Assembly: GCA_035451285.1 (NCBI GenBank)
Contig: DAOTOJ010000008.1
Span: 1-19,286, forward strand
Length of the DNA: 19,286 nt
Origin: DAOTOJ01 sp035451285
GTDB taxonomy: Bacteria; Patescibacteriota; Minisyncoccia; UBA6257; Brennerbacteraceae
Reading direction: 5' to 3'
How positions within the stretch are numbered: position 1 is the first letter of the stretch; each line of letters begins with the position of its first letter. A program made the translations under genes and the position numbers. Of the stretch, positions 1 to 6,640 are shown in pieces. Below the pieces are notes generated by a model, which saw only the letters and a list, made by a program, of their open reading frames with translations, was not told the DNA's origin and made no database searches.

Positions 1-2
1 AA

Positions 3-65
3 GGAGATATTATTTTGGTTAATACCCAAACCGGAACTTATGTTGGAAGAGTAAAGATAAAATAA
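3..65 (+). CDS. C-terminal tail of an unidentified protein (5' end outside window)
   Basis: One rightward frame is open from the window edge to a TAA at 63-65 and encodes 20 residues, GDIILVNTQTGTYVGRVKIK. The residue pattern (alternating beta-strand-like hydrophobics, no low-complexity run) and the position, converging on the end of the next gene with 19 nt between stops, make this the likely end of a gene that starts outside. The family cannot be recognised from 20 residues. The other two rightward frames stop at 31-33 or are less protein-like. Confidence 0.45.
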   Translation, partial: GDIILVNTQTGTYVGRVKIK

Positions 66-84
66 TTAATCTCCAAAACTAGAA

Positions 85-1560
85 CTATTGTTTTAAAACT
101 TCAGGTTTCGAAGTTTTTGCCCTTATTTTCTTTAAGCAATTTTTGCAATAAACCGGCCTATTGGGATCTGGTTTGAATGGAACTTGAATTTTTTTGTTGC
201 AATTAGAACAAACTGCTTCGTATAAGATAGTTTCTCTTTTTTCGTTGGAATTAGATTTAGCTTGCCCAACATTTTCTAAGGAATTTGTTTTTTTAAATTC
301 TTTGCCTATTTCCATTTCTACATCTTCTTTTCTATTGCTGTATTTTAAACGAGACAAAGCAATAATTTCTTCAACATAATTTTCAAGTGGTTCAGTTCTG
401 GGAGCAAGAGTTGAAGCTAAAAAAGGATTAGATACAACTCCATCAATCATTAATTTAATATAAAAGTTATATTTAGGAAGATTAATTAAATCCTGTTCAT
501 TTAAAAATGGCTCGAATTCTTTTTTCAAAACTTCAGCGTCTCTGGCTCCAATTCTAAAAATAACCAAAGTTCCAATAGTTCCCAAAATTGCAGCTCTTAA
601 ATTTTCTGGCAATTGCTCTAAGTATTGGTTAGCCAAAGTTAAATTTAAACGATATTTTCTAGCTTCTGCTAAAATATTAATAAATGATTCAGTGGCAAAA
701 TTTTGAAACTCATCAATAAATAGAAAGAAATCTTGGCGATTTTCTTCGGGAATATCGATTCTGCTCATAGCTGCTTGTTGAAGTTTAGTAACCAATAATC
801 CCCCAAGCAAAGAAACATTCGTCTCGCCAATTAAGCCAACTGGCAATCTAGCTATTAAAATTTTACGGCTATCAATTATTTCCCTCAAATTTATTTTTGA
901 TTTTTGCTGGCCAACAATATTTCTAATTAAGGGATTAGAAATAAACTGGCCAACCTTATTTTGAATTGGAGCAATTGCTTCAACTTGAAATCTTTCGTGA
1001 TATCTTTCAAATTCTTCAAGCCAAAAAGCCTTAACAACTTCATCTGTTAAGTTATTAACAACTTCTTTTCTAAAATCCTTATCAGCTAACATTCGGTTAA
1101 TGTGCAAAAGTGTCGAATCTGGATATTCAAGCAAAGCTAAAATAGTATTATTTAAAATATATTCCATACGAGAACTCCAAACATCAGGCCAAATTTTTTC
1201 AAAAACCGATAATAAACCACTGGCTACCATATGCCGATATTGAGGTTCAACGTATTCCATTACATTAAAAGCTAAAGGATAGGAATAATCAGCTGGATTA
1301 AAATAAACTACATCATCTATTCTATTTTTAGGAATAAACTTCAAAAGCCTCTCGCTCATCTCCCCATGAGGATCAATTACTCCAATTCCTTTATTGTGCT
1401 CAATATCGTAAAGAGCTAAAGTTTCCTCTAAAGTTGTTTTTCCAACGCCAGTTCTACCAATAATATACATATGGCGCCGCCTGTCATCTGTTTTTATGCC
1501 AAACAGCTGCTCTTTATCTTTTAAAATAATTTTACCTATTAAGCTTAATTCGTTTTCCAT
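85..1560 (-). CDS. VirD4/TraG-like conjugative-transfer P-loop ATPase with C-terminal zinc ribbon
   Basis: A 491-residue AAA+/FtsK-like motor of the TraG/TrwB/VirD4 group, the coupling ATPases that feed DNA or protein into type IV secretion or pilus machines. Seen: Walker A GRTGVGKTT at residues 35-43, the family motif GVIDPHGE at 60-67, Walker B LFIDEFQNF near 280-288 with D283 and E284, and two CxxC pairs (C451/C454 and C472/C475) forming a likely zinc ribbon at the C-terminus. Unlike classic VirD4 it has no N-terminal membrane segment. I chose the ATG at 1560: it lies one base after the stop of the upstream gene, whereas the longer TTG start at 1632 would overlap that gene by 71 nt and add 24 residues unlike the family. 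No clear Shine-Dalgarno; translational coupling through TAAtATG is likely. The substrate is unknown. The ATPase family call is firm; the role in DNA transfer is inferred. Confidence 0.85.
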   Translation of the reverse strand: MENELSLIGKIILKDKEQLFGIKTDDRRRHMYIIGRTGVGKTTLEETLALYDIEHNKGIGVIDPHGEMSERLLKFIPKNRIDDVVYFNPADYSYPLAFNVMEYVEPQYRHMVASGLLSVFEKIWPDVWSSRMEYILNNTILALLEYPDSTLLHINRMLADKDFRKEVVNNLTDEVVKAFWLEEFERYHERFQVEAIAPIQNKVGQFISNPLIRNIVGQQKSKINLREIIDSRKILIARLPVGLIGETNVSLLGGLLVTKLQQAAMSRIDIPEENRQDFFLFIDEFQNFATESFINILAEARKYRLNLTLANQYLEQLPENLRAAILGTIGTLVIFRIGARDAEVLKKEFEPFLNEQDLINLPKYNFYIKLMIDGVVSNPFLASTLAPRTEPLENYVEEIIALSRLKYSNRKEDVEMEIGKEFKKTNSLENVGQAKSNSNEKRETILYEAVCSNCNKKIQVPFKPDPNRPVYCKNCLKKIRAKTSKPEVLKQ

Positions 1561-1561
1561 A

Positions 1562-2881
1562 TTAGCTAATGATTGGTAAATTAGGAGGAGGAGCCTCGGT
1601 TTTTGTTTGAATCCTAGAAATTTTAGCGCCAACAGTAGTTGACAAAGGAAAATGATACAAAGTTGCCAATTCTTCAGAACTTAAAATATTTTTTTCTAAA
1701 ATTTTATTAGCTGTTGGATCTTTGATTTTTCTTTTTTTAAAGCTCTCGAATAATTCCCTTAATTGGTCTGATTCCCAATTTTTATAAATTTCCCTTATTA
1801 AAGTTTTTGGCTTTTTAAGCCCCTTGTCTTTAAAAGAATTAAGCCCTTCAACAGTAAAAGTCGAAAAATAGGACTTTAAAGCCGTGCTTTGACCGTTTTT
1901 ATCAAAAATCGCTGCTGGAGCAAAATAAACCACCCTAATAACACTTTCAAAAACCACTTTTGAAATTTTTCTCTGAATTGCTTCTGAATTTTCCTTAACT
2001 TGTGGAGTCATAATAAAAGTCGCTGGTTTAGCTTCCTCTTTTTTATTATTAGAGCCTCCAGGAACCAAACCGCCAAAAATAGAAGAAAAAAATTCACCCA
2101 AAACCTCAATAAATGAATCAATAAATATTTGAAGATCAGATTTTTTAGGAGGCTCTTTTTTATTAAATAATTCATCAATTTTTTTCTTAGCTTCACTTTG
2201 AAATTGCTTTGCTTGATCTTTTGTTAATCCCCGGATAATAAACTGCATCCAAATTTCTTCTCCTTCTTTTAAATTGCTAAGAATTTCTAAAAGCGGAGCC
2301 ATTGGCTCTAATCTTTTTTCTTCATCTTTTTCTTCAAAAAATTGATAAGTTTTAATTGGCAAAACGCAATCTTTAGAAAGGGCAAATTCACTAGCCCACA
2401 AGGAATTATAATCGTTAGGTAAACTTACTGTTATTTCTTCTGTATAATCACTTGTTTCTTCAATTACGGCTTGGGGATAATGAGAATAAAATAAAGCTTC
2501 TAGCGTTTTTTTAAAATCAATTGGGGTTTTAATAAAAAATTCAATTCCCGAATCGTTGGCAGCTATTTCAAAAGAAATCCATAAAGGAACTTTACCAGAA
2601 GTAATTTCATCGATTCTTGAAGGACTACTACTAATCACTGATAATCCTGAAAATATTTGTTCCATAACTTTATAACTAGCTTCAACTTCTCTGGGAATTT
2701 TGATTTTTAAAGTAATGAAATTAATGCTACTTTTAAATTTTTTCTTCTGATAGGTTATCCAATAATTAATAAAAATGTTGTAGAGAATAAAAACTAAAAA
2801 AATCCAACCAAAATTTATCAAAAAATCCAAAATAACGGAAAATATCTGATTTGTTATTTCTGTAAAATTTTGAAAATCCAT
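1562..2881 (-). CDS. Membrane-anchored partner of the VirD4/TraG-like ATPase
   Basis: A 439-residue protein of no function I can name securely. Seen: one strong transmembrane segment at about residues 20-42, followed by a basic stretch (YQKKKFK); a long soluble part; a second hydrophobic or amphipathic stretch near 253-280 with a Gly-rich end; and a C-terminus holding LSSEELATLYHFP (400-412) and PPPNLP (431-436). From memory of the family, such a motif sits directly in front of the ATPase domain in larger single-chain TraG-like proteins of this bacterial group. It is first in a two-gene unit, one base before the ATPase gene, and has its own strong promoter. I infer that it supplies the membrane anchor the ATPase lacks. 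The ATG at 2881 is the natural start; no Shine-Dalgarno is visible. Confidence 0.7.
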   Translation of the reverse strand: MDFQNFTEITNQIFSVILDFLINFGWIFLVFILYNIFINYWITYQKKKFKSSINFITLKIKIPREVEASYKVMEQIFSGLSVISSSPSRIDEITSGKVPLWISFEIAANDSGIEFFIKTPIDFKKTLEALFYSHYPQAVIEETSDYTEEITVSLPNDYNSLWASEFALSKDCVLPIKTYQFFEEKDEEKRLEPMAPLLEILSNLKEGEEIWMQFIIRGLTKDQAKQFQSEAKKKIDELFNKKEPPKKSDLQIFIDSFIEVLGEFFSSIFGGLVPGGSNNKKEEAKPATFIMTPQVKENSEAIQRKISKVVFESVIRVVYFAPAAIFDKNGQSTALKSYFSTFTVEGLNSFKDKGLKKPKTLIREIYKNWESDQLRELFESFKKRKIKDPTANKILEKNILSSEELATLYHFPLSTTVGAKISRIQTKTEAPPPNLPIIS

Positions 2882-2942
2882 AAACTATTTAGTTTATTGT
2901 AATTGTTTTTTAATAATTTATCAATTTTTTAAAATAAAAATA

Positions 2943-2957
2943 TAGCCTTTTGGACTA
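2943..2957 (-). terminator. Possible weak terminator or leader hairpin
   Basis: On the minus strand TAGTCCAAAAGGCTA can fold into a 5-bp stem (TAG/CTA and CC/GG with one bulged T) with an AAAA loop, followed by TATTTTTATTTT. It could end transcripts from the rnh gene just upstream. It also lies within the first bases of the transcript from the promoter at 2968-2996. The stem is short, so this is tentative. Confidence 0.3.
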
Positions 2958-2967
2958 CTAATATATA

Positions 2968-2996
2968 ATTATATCATATTTTAATAGAAAAGTCAA
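2968..2996 (-). promoter_or_regulatory. Sigma-70-type promoter for the membrane protein/ATPase pair
   Basis: Minus strand: -35 TTGACT (2991-2996), 17-nt spacer, -10 TATAAT (2968-2973), close to consensus. The predicted start near 2961 gives a leader of about 80 nt before the ATG at 2881. It separates this pair from the housekeeping operon upstream. Confidence 0.8.
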
Positions 2997-3009
2997 AAGA
3001 TAATTGAAT

Positions 3010-3435
3010 CTAAATTTGTGAAACTTTATCTAATTCCTGATTAACTAATTTATCAGCTAATTTATTTTGTTCCCTTTTTATTATTTCGAATTCAACTTTT
3101 AAAAAATCTTGCTTTAAATTCCAGATTTCAACAAATAAAGGAATAAGATCTTTATCTTTTAACTTATATTTGCCAGTAAGCTGTTTAGCCATTAATTCGC
3201 TATCGGTTTTGATAACAACTTGAGTATTTTTAGCTTGCTTTTTAGAAATCAAACTTTTAAGTTTTTTTAAGGCAAAAATAACTGCTTGATATTCTGCTTC
3301 ATTATTAGTTGCTTTGCCTAAAAATTTACTGTAAGTTTTCAAAGAATTGGAAAGTTTAATAACTACCCCTAGAGCTGATTTTCCAGGGTTCCCGCGAGAG
3401 CCACCATCAGTATAAATTATAATTTTTTTAGCCAT
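3010..3435 (-). CDS. rnhA: Ribonuclease H family protein (RNase HI-like)
   Basis: A 141-residue RNase H fold protein expected to cut the RNA strand of RNA-DNA hybrids, removing primers and R-loops. The catalytic set is complete: D10 in TDGGSRGNPG, E48 in NNEAEY, D78 in TDSELMAKQL and D128 in NKLADKLVN. The TDGGSRGNPG/NNEAEY pattern marks the RNase HI-like subgroup that resembles plant and archaeal forms rather than the E. coli enzyme, and the basic protrusion is not evident. It starts 7 nt after the pgk stop, so it is probably the last gene of the tpiA-pgk unit. It ends in TAG. No Shine-Dalgarno is visible. Confidence 0.88.
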   Translation of the reverse strand: MAKKIIIYTDGGSRGNPGKSALGVVIKLSNSLKTYSKFLGKATNNEAEYQAVIFALKKLKSLISKKQAKNTQVVIKTDSELMAKQLTGKYKLKDKDLIPLFVEIWNLKQDFLKVEFEIIKREQNKLADKLVNQELDKVSQI

Positions 3436-3442
3436 TTTAGTT

Positions 3443-4615
3443 TTAAACTTTATTATTTTTCAAAGCTTCTAGAGCTGGCAATTTTTTGTTAGCTAAATAC
3501 TCCAGCATTGCCCCTCCCCCAGTTGATACAAATAAATTAGGAATTTTTTCAAAATTAGAGATTGTCCCATTTAACAGAGCAATTGTTTCTCCTCCTCCAA
3601 TAACTTTTAAAGCTTGCTTGTTTTTTAAAATTGCTTGAGTTATTTTTAAAGAGCCAGTAGCGAATTTTTTATTTTCAAAATAACCTAATGGGCCATTAAA
3701 AAATATTGTTTGAGCTTTGGAAATTAAATTTGAAAACTTCAAAACTGTTTTTGGGCCAATATCTAAAATTGCTTCACTTTTTGAAATCTTATCTTTAAAA
3801 GGATTAAAAATTTTAATATTTCGGTAATTACTGCTTATTATAAAATCAATTGGCAAAATTATTTTTTTATTTTTAAGAAGTTTTTTGGAGGTTTCAAGAA
3901 GTTCGTCTTCAACCAAAGATTTGCCAATTTCAATATTTTGAGATTTTAAAAAAGTATTAGCTATTCCTCCGCCAACTAAAATATAATCGCTAGTTTTCAA
4001 AAAATTTTTAATTAGTGGCAATTTATCTTTTAATTTAGCTCCACCTAAAACAACTACAAAAGGAGGGTTGAAATTATTTCTAATTTTTTCTAAATTTTGG
4101 AGTTCTTCTTTTAAAAGCAAACCACCATAACTAGGAAGAAACTCAGTAATTTTACAAACCGAAGCATTCTTACGATGGCTTACTGAAAAAGCATCATTAA
4201 TATAAATATCTCCCAAGCTAGCAAGTTTTTTTGCAAAATTTTTTGAATTTTCTTTTTCTCCTTTGTAAAATCTTAAGTTTTCAAGCAAAGCTATTGAGCC
4301 ACTTGGCAAAGAGTTTATAATTTTTTCACAATTTTCAAAATCAGTTATAAAATAAATTTTGCGTTTTAAAATTTTTGAAAGGTATTTAGCAACTATTCTT
4401 AAACTAAATTGCTCATCAATTCCTTGGGGATTTCCCAAATGAGATACTAAAATTACAACTTTAGCTTTATTTTTCAAAAAATTAATGGTTTTTAAAGATT
4501 TTTTAATTCTAAAATCGTCAACAATTATATTATTTTTTATCTTTACATTATAATCAACCCTTAAAAGAACTTTTTTATTTTTAAAATTTAATTTGCTAGA
4601 AACAAATTCAATCAT
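3443..4615 (-). CDS. pgk: Phosphoglycerate kinase
   Basis: A 390-residue cytosolic enzyme of lower glycolysis that transfers phosphate from 1,3-bisphosphoglycerate to ADP. Seen in order: RVDYNV near residue 20, substrate-binding SHLGNP, LLENLRFYKGEKEN, GGAKLKDKL at the start of the nucleotide domain, NGPLGYFE, and the C-terminal loop GGGETIALL. The last motif is usually GGGDT or GGGDS, so the Asp that helps hold Mg-ATP is Glu here, a conservative change. The length is normal for the bacterial family. The gene begins 2 nt after the SIMPL-domain gene, with tpiA further upstream, so two consecutive glycolytic steps are co-transcribed around an unrelated gene. No Shine-Dalgarno is visible. Confidence 0.97.
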   Translation of the reverse strand: MIEFVSSKLNFKNKKVLLRVDYNVKIKNNIIVDDFRIKKSLKTINFLKNKAKVVILVSHLGNPQGIDEQFSLRIVAKYLSKILKRKIYFITDFENCEKIINSLPSGSIALLENLRFYKGEKENSKNFAKKLASLGDIYINDAFSVSHRKNASVCKITEFLPSYGGLLLKEELQNLEKIRNNFNPPFVVVLGGAKLKDKLPLIKNFLKTSDYILVGGGIANTFLKSQNIEIGKSLVEDELLETSKKLLKNKKIILPIDFIISSNYRNIKIFNPFKDKISKSEAILDIGPKTVLKFSNLISKAQTIFFNGPLGYFENKKFATGSLKITQAILKNKQALKVIGGGETIALLNGTISNFEKIPNLFVSTGGGAMLEYLANKKLPALEALKNNKV

Positions 4616-4617
4616 AA

Positions 4618-5358
4618 TTATCTTATTTCAAAAACCAAATAAACATTTGAAACAAATTCATTTTCTCCAGCTAAAATTGGCGAACTTGGAGCTTTTAAAT
4701 ATTCATTTCCCAACACAGCATCAAATCTTTGATAAGTAATTGGCTGATTGCCATTTTCAGAAAAACCAACTAACTTAACATTTTTAATTTTTAATGATTT
4801 TTTTAAATTTTCCAAATTTTGATAAGCATCGGCTATTGCTAAATCTCGTGCTTGATTTTTTAAATTTTTTTCAGCTTCAGAACTTAAAGAAAAATTAAGG
4901 CCTCTTATTTCATTAGCTCCATTTCTAGTTAAACCAGCCACAATTTCTCCTATTTTAGAAAAATCTTTTAACCTAATTTCGATTGTTTGGTCTAACGAGT
5001 AGCCTATAATTCTATTGTGATTATCCCAGTCATATTTAGGAGAAAGGTTATATCTTGTTGTTTTGATATCTTTTTCCTCAATTCCCTGTTCTTTTAGAAA
5101 ATTTATCAAGCCGGTCATTAAACTATCACTTTGGCTTTGAATATCTTTAGGACTTTGTCCCTCAATTAATACCCCACTAGTTATCACTGCCTCATCTGGA
5201 ACATAATTTATTTTTGAAGAGCCTTCTACGGCAATAGTTGCCGGAGTTTTATTAAAAGAATCATTTAATAGTTGCGACACAAAAACCCCGGTTAAAACTA
5301 CCAATCCAATTGCCAATAAGCTCAAACATCCAAATAAAATATTTTTAAGGTTAGTCAT
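4618..5358 (-). CDS. SIMPL (DUF541) domain protein, membrane-anchored
   Basis: A 246-residue protein with one N-terminal transmembrane or uncleaved signal segment at about residues 5-30 (IGLVVLTGVFVSQLL), then an extracytoplasmic SIMPL domain. Typical features are the first strand ATIAVEGSSKINYVPDEAVIT, here split over residues near 40-60, the TTRYNLSPKYDW segment, and the EKNLKNQARDLAIADAYQ helix. The biochemical function of this family is poorly known; members occur in periplasmic or surface proteins. It lies between tpiA and pgk, a placement that does not explain its role. A possible extended -10 promoter lies 26-54 nt upstream. Confidence 0.8.
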   Translation of the reverse strand: MTNLKNILFGCLSLLAIGLVVLTGVFVSQLLNDSFNKTPATIAVEGSSKINYVPDEAVITSGVLIEGQSPKDIQSQSDSLMTGLINFLKEQGIEEKDIKTTRYNLSPKYDWDNHNRIIGYSLDQTIEIRLKDFSKIGEIVAGLTRNGANEIRGLNFSLSSEAEKNLKNQARDLAIADAYQNLENLKKSLKIKNVKLVGFSENGNQPITYQRFDAVLGNEYLKAPSSPILAGENEFVSNVYLVFEIR

Positions 5359-5383
5359 ATTTTTAATTAATTAATTATTTATA

Positions 5384-5412
5384 ATAATAACATAAAGCAA
5401 AATATTTTAAAA
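5384..5412 (-). promoter_or_regulatory. Possible extended -10 promoter for the SIMPL-pgk-rnh genes
   Basis: In the 60-nt gap after tpiA, the minus strand has TGTTATTAT (extended -10, hexamer 5384-5389) and a weak -35 TTTTAA (5407-5412) with 17-nt spacing. The predicted start is about 18 nt before the ATG at 5358. The gap is very AT-rich, so chance matches are likely. Confidence 0.35.
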
Positions 5413-5418
5413 ATTTAA

Positions 5419-6192
5419 TTATTTTTTATTTTTTAGAATTTCAATTAGTTCTTTTACCTCTTCCTGATTAACGCTTGATTTTCCTATTAAAAATCCATCG
5501 AGGGTTTCGTAATCCAAAAAATTAGTAATATTTTTAGAATTTAGAGATCCGCCATATAACACCAACTCATTATTTAATCCATATTTGTCTTTGAAATAAT
5601 TTTTAATAAATAAAGATAGATTACTGGCAATTTGAGGTTTTTCTGGAGATTTGCCGCCAAATCCGGAAATAGCCCAAATTGGCTCATAAGCGATAATCAA
5701 ATTGTGTTTTAATGATAAAGGCAAAGAATCAAAATTTTTTAAAGAATTATTGATTTGAAACCTTAAAAATGACTTAATGCTTTTTTCTCCTTTTGAATGA
5801 ATTTTCTCGTCTTCCCCGATACACAAAATAACCTTTAAATTAGCATTTAAAGCTGCCAAAAGTTTTTTATTAATCATTGCAGAAGTTTCCCTAAGATGAA
5901 TTCTTCTTTCAGAATGGCCTAATAAGACATAGCTAATATTATTCTGCTTTAAAAATAATGGCGAAACTTCTCCGGTATAAGAACCGCTATTTTCCCAAAA
6001 GCAATTTTGAGCCCCTAAAGAAACATTGAATGGCAATTTGTAATTATTCAAATTAAAAAGATATTGGAAAGGAGGCAAAATTAAAATTTGTAAATTTTTT
6101 GCTTTAGAAGAAAAATTTAACGTTTTATCAAAAAGTTTATTAGCTTCTTCTAAAGATTGGGGATTTAGTTTCCAATTTAAAGCTAAAATCAT
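5419..6192 (-). CDS. tpiA: Triosephosphate isomerase
   Basis: A 257-residue TIM-barrel enzyme that interconverts dihydroxyacetone phosphate and glyceraldehyde 3-phosphate. The catalytic set is complete: N6 and K8 in NWKLN, H93 in LLGHSERR, and E170 in AYEPIWAI; the phosphate-binding GGS is near the C-terminus. Loop 6 reads WAISGFGGKSP instead of the common WAIGTGK, so the flexible lid differs in sequence though it is in the right place. It is one of the few genes here with a clear Shine-Dalgarno: AGAGG at 6202-6206, nine bases before the ATG. It lies 4 nt after the pilin-like gene. Confidence 0.96.
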   Translation of the reverse strand: MILALNWKLNPQSLEEANKLFDKTLNFSSKAKNLQILILPPFQYLFNLNNYKLPFNVSLGAQNCFWENSGSYTGEVSPLFLKQNNISYVLLGHSERRIHLRETSAMINKKLLAALNANLKVILCIGEDEKIHSKGEKSIKSFLRFQINNSLKNFDSLPLSLKHNLIIAYEPIWAISGFGGKSPEKPQIASNLSLFIKNYFKDKYGLNNELVLYGGSLNSKNITNFLDYETLDGFLIGKSSVNQEEVKELIEILKNKK

Positions 6193-6196
6193 ATAA

Positions 6197-6640
6197 TTAA
6201 ACCTCTATTTCTTTCCAAGAAATAATTGTTAGTTTACCAGAAGTTTCATCAATTGCTGCTTTAATTTGCAGTTTCCTATAGACTTTGCCAATTAGCGCTT
6301 TAGCTGAACCAGTTGAATTAATCATAAAAAATCCAGGAGTAGGACCAAATTCATCAACATTTTTCTCAATTGTGACAGTTGCCTGGCCATTTTCGAAATC
6401 TAAAGTATAACCTTCTGGAATATTTATATTTTTATTTTGCGAAATTTTATATAAAGCGTCATAAACTCCAGATTGGGCAATAAACAAAGCTTCAGAAGAT
6501 TTTTGTCTTAAAAAAGTTGAATTGCTTTCAAAATAAGTAATTAAAGCCAAAGTTATAACTACGGCAATAGCAATAGAAGTTATTCCCAAAATTATTACTA
6601 AAGCTGAAACACCTTTAAAATTTTTAGTTTTTAATTTCAT
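6197..6640 (-). CDS. Pilin-like (PilX-type) single-pass membrane protein
   Basis: A 147-residue protein with a short basic N-terminus (MKLKTKNFKG), a transmembrane helix at about residues 11-36 starting GVSALVIILGI, and a helical continuation (FLRQKSSEALFIAQSGVYDALYKI) before a small beta-rich C-terminal part. This matches minor type IV pilins of the PilX kind, where a prepilin peptidase would cut after G10; the usual Glu at position +5 is absent, as in many PilX-like proteins. It may join a pilus or competence pseudopilus. It overlaps the end of smc by 17 nt and precedes tpiA by 4 nt. A good Shine-Dalgarno, AGGAAGAG at 6651-6658, lies inside smc and supports this ATG. The fold is well supported; the pilus role is inferred. 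Confidence 0.7.
   Translation of the reverse strand: MKLKTKNFKGVSALVIILGITSIAIAVVITLALITYFESNSTFLRQKSSEALFIAQSGVYDALYKISQNKNINIPEGYTLDFENGQATVTIEKNVDEFGPTPGFFMINSTGSAKALIGKVYRKLQIKAAIDETSGKLTIISWKEIEV

Noticed and set aside
1561..1632. Longer TTG start for the TraG-like ATPase
   Set aside because: It would overlap the upstream gene by 71 nt and add 24 residues unlike the family; the ATG at 1560 sits one base after the upstream stop.
2008..2196. Leftward open frame of 62 codons inside the membrane-protein gene
   Set aside because: It lies fully within a larger coding frame on the same strand and is Lys/Leu-rich as expected from AT-rich DNA read out of frame.
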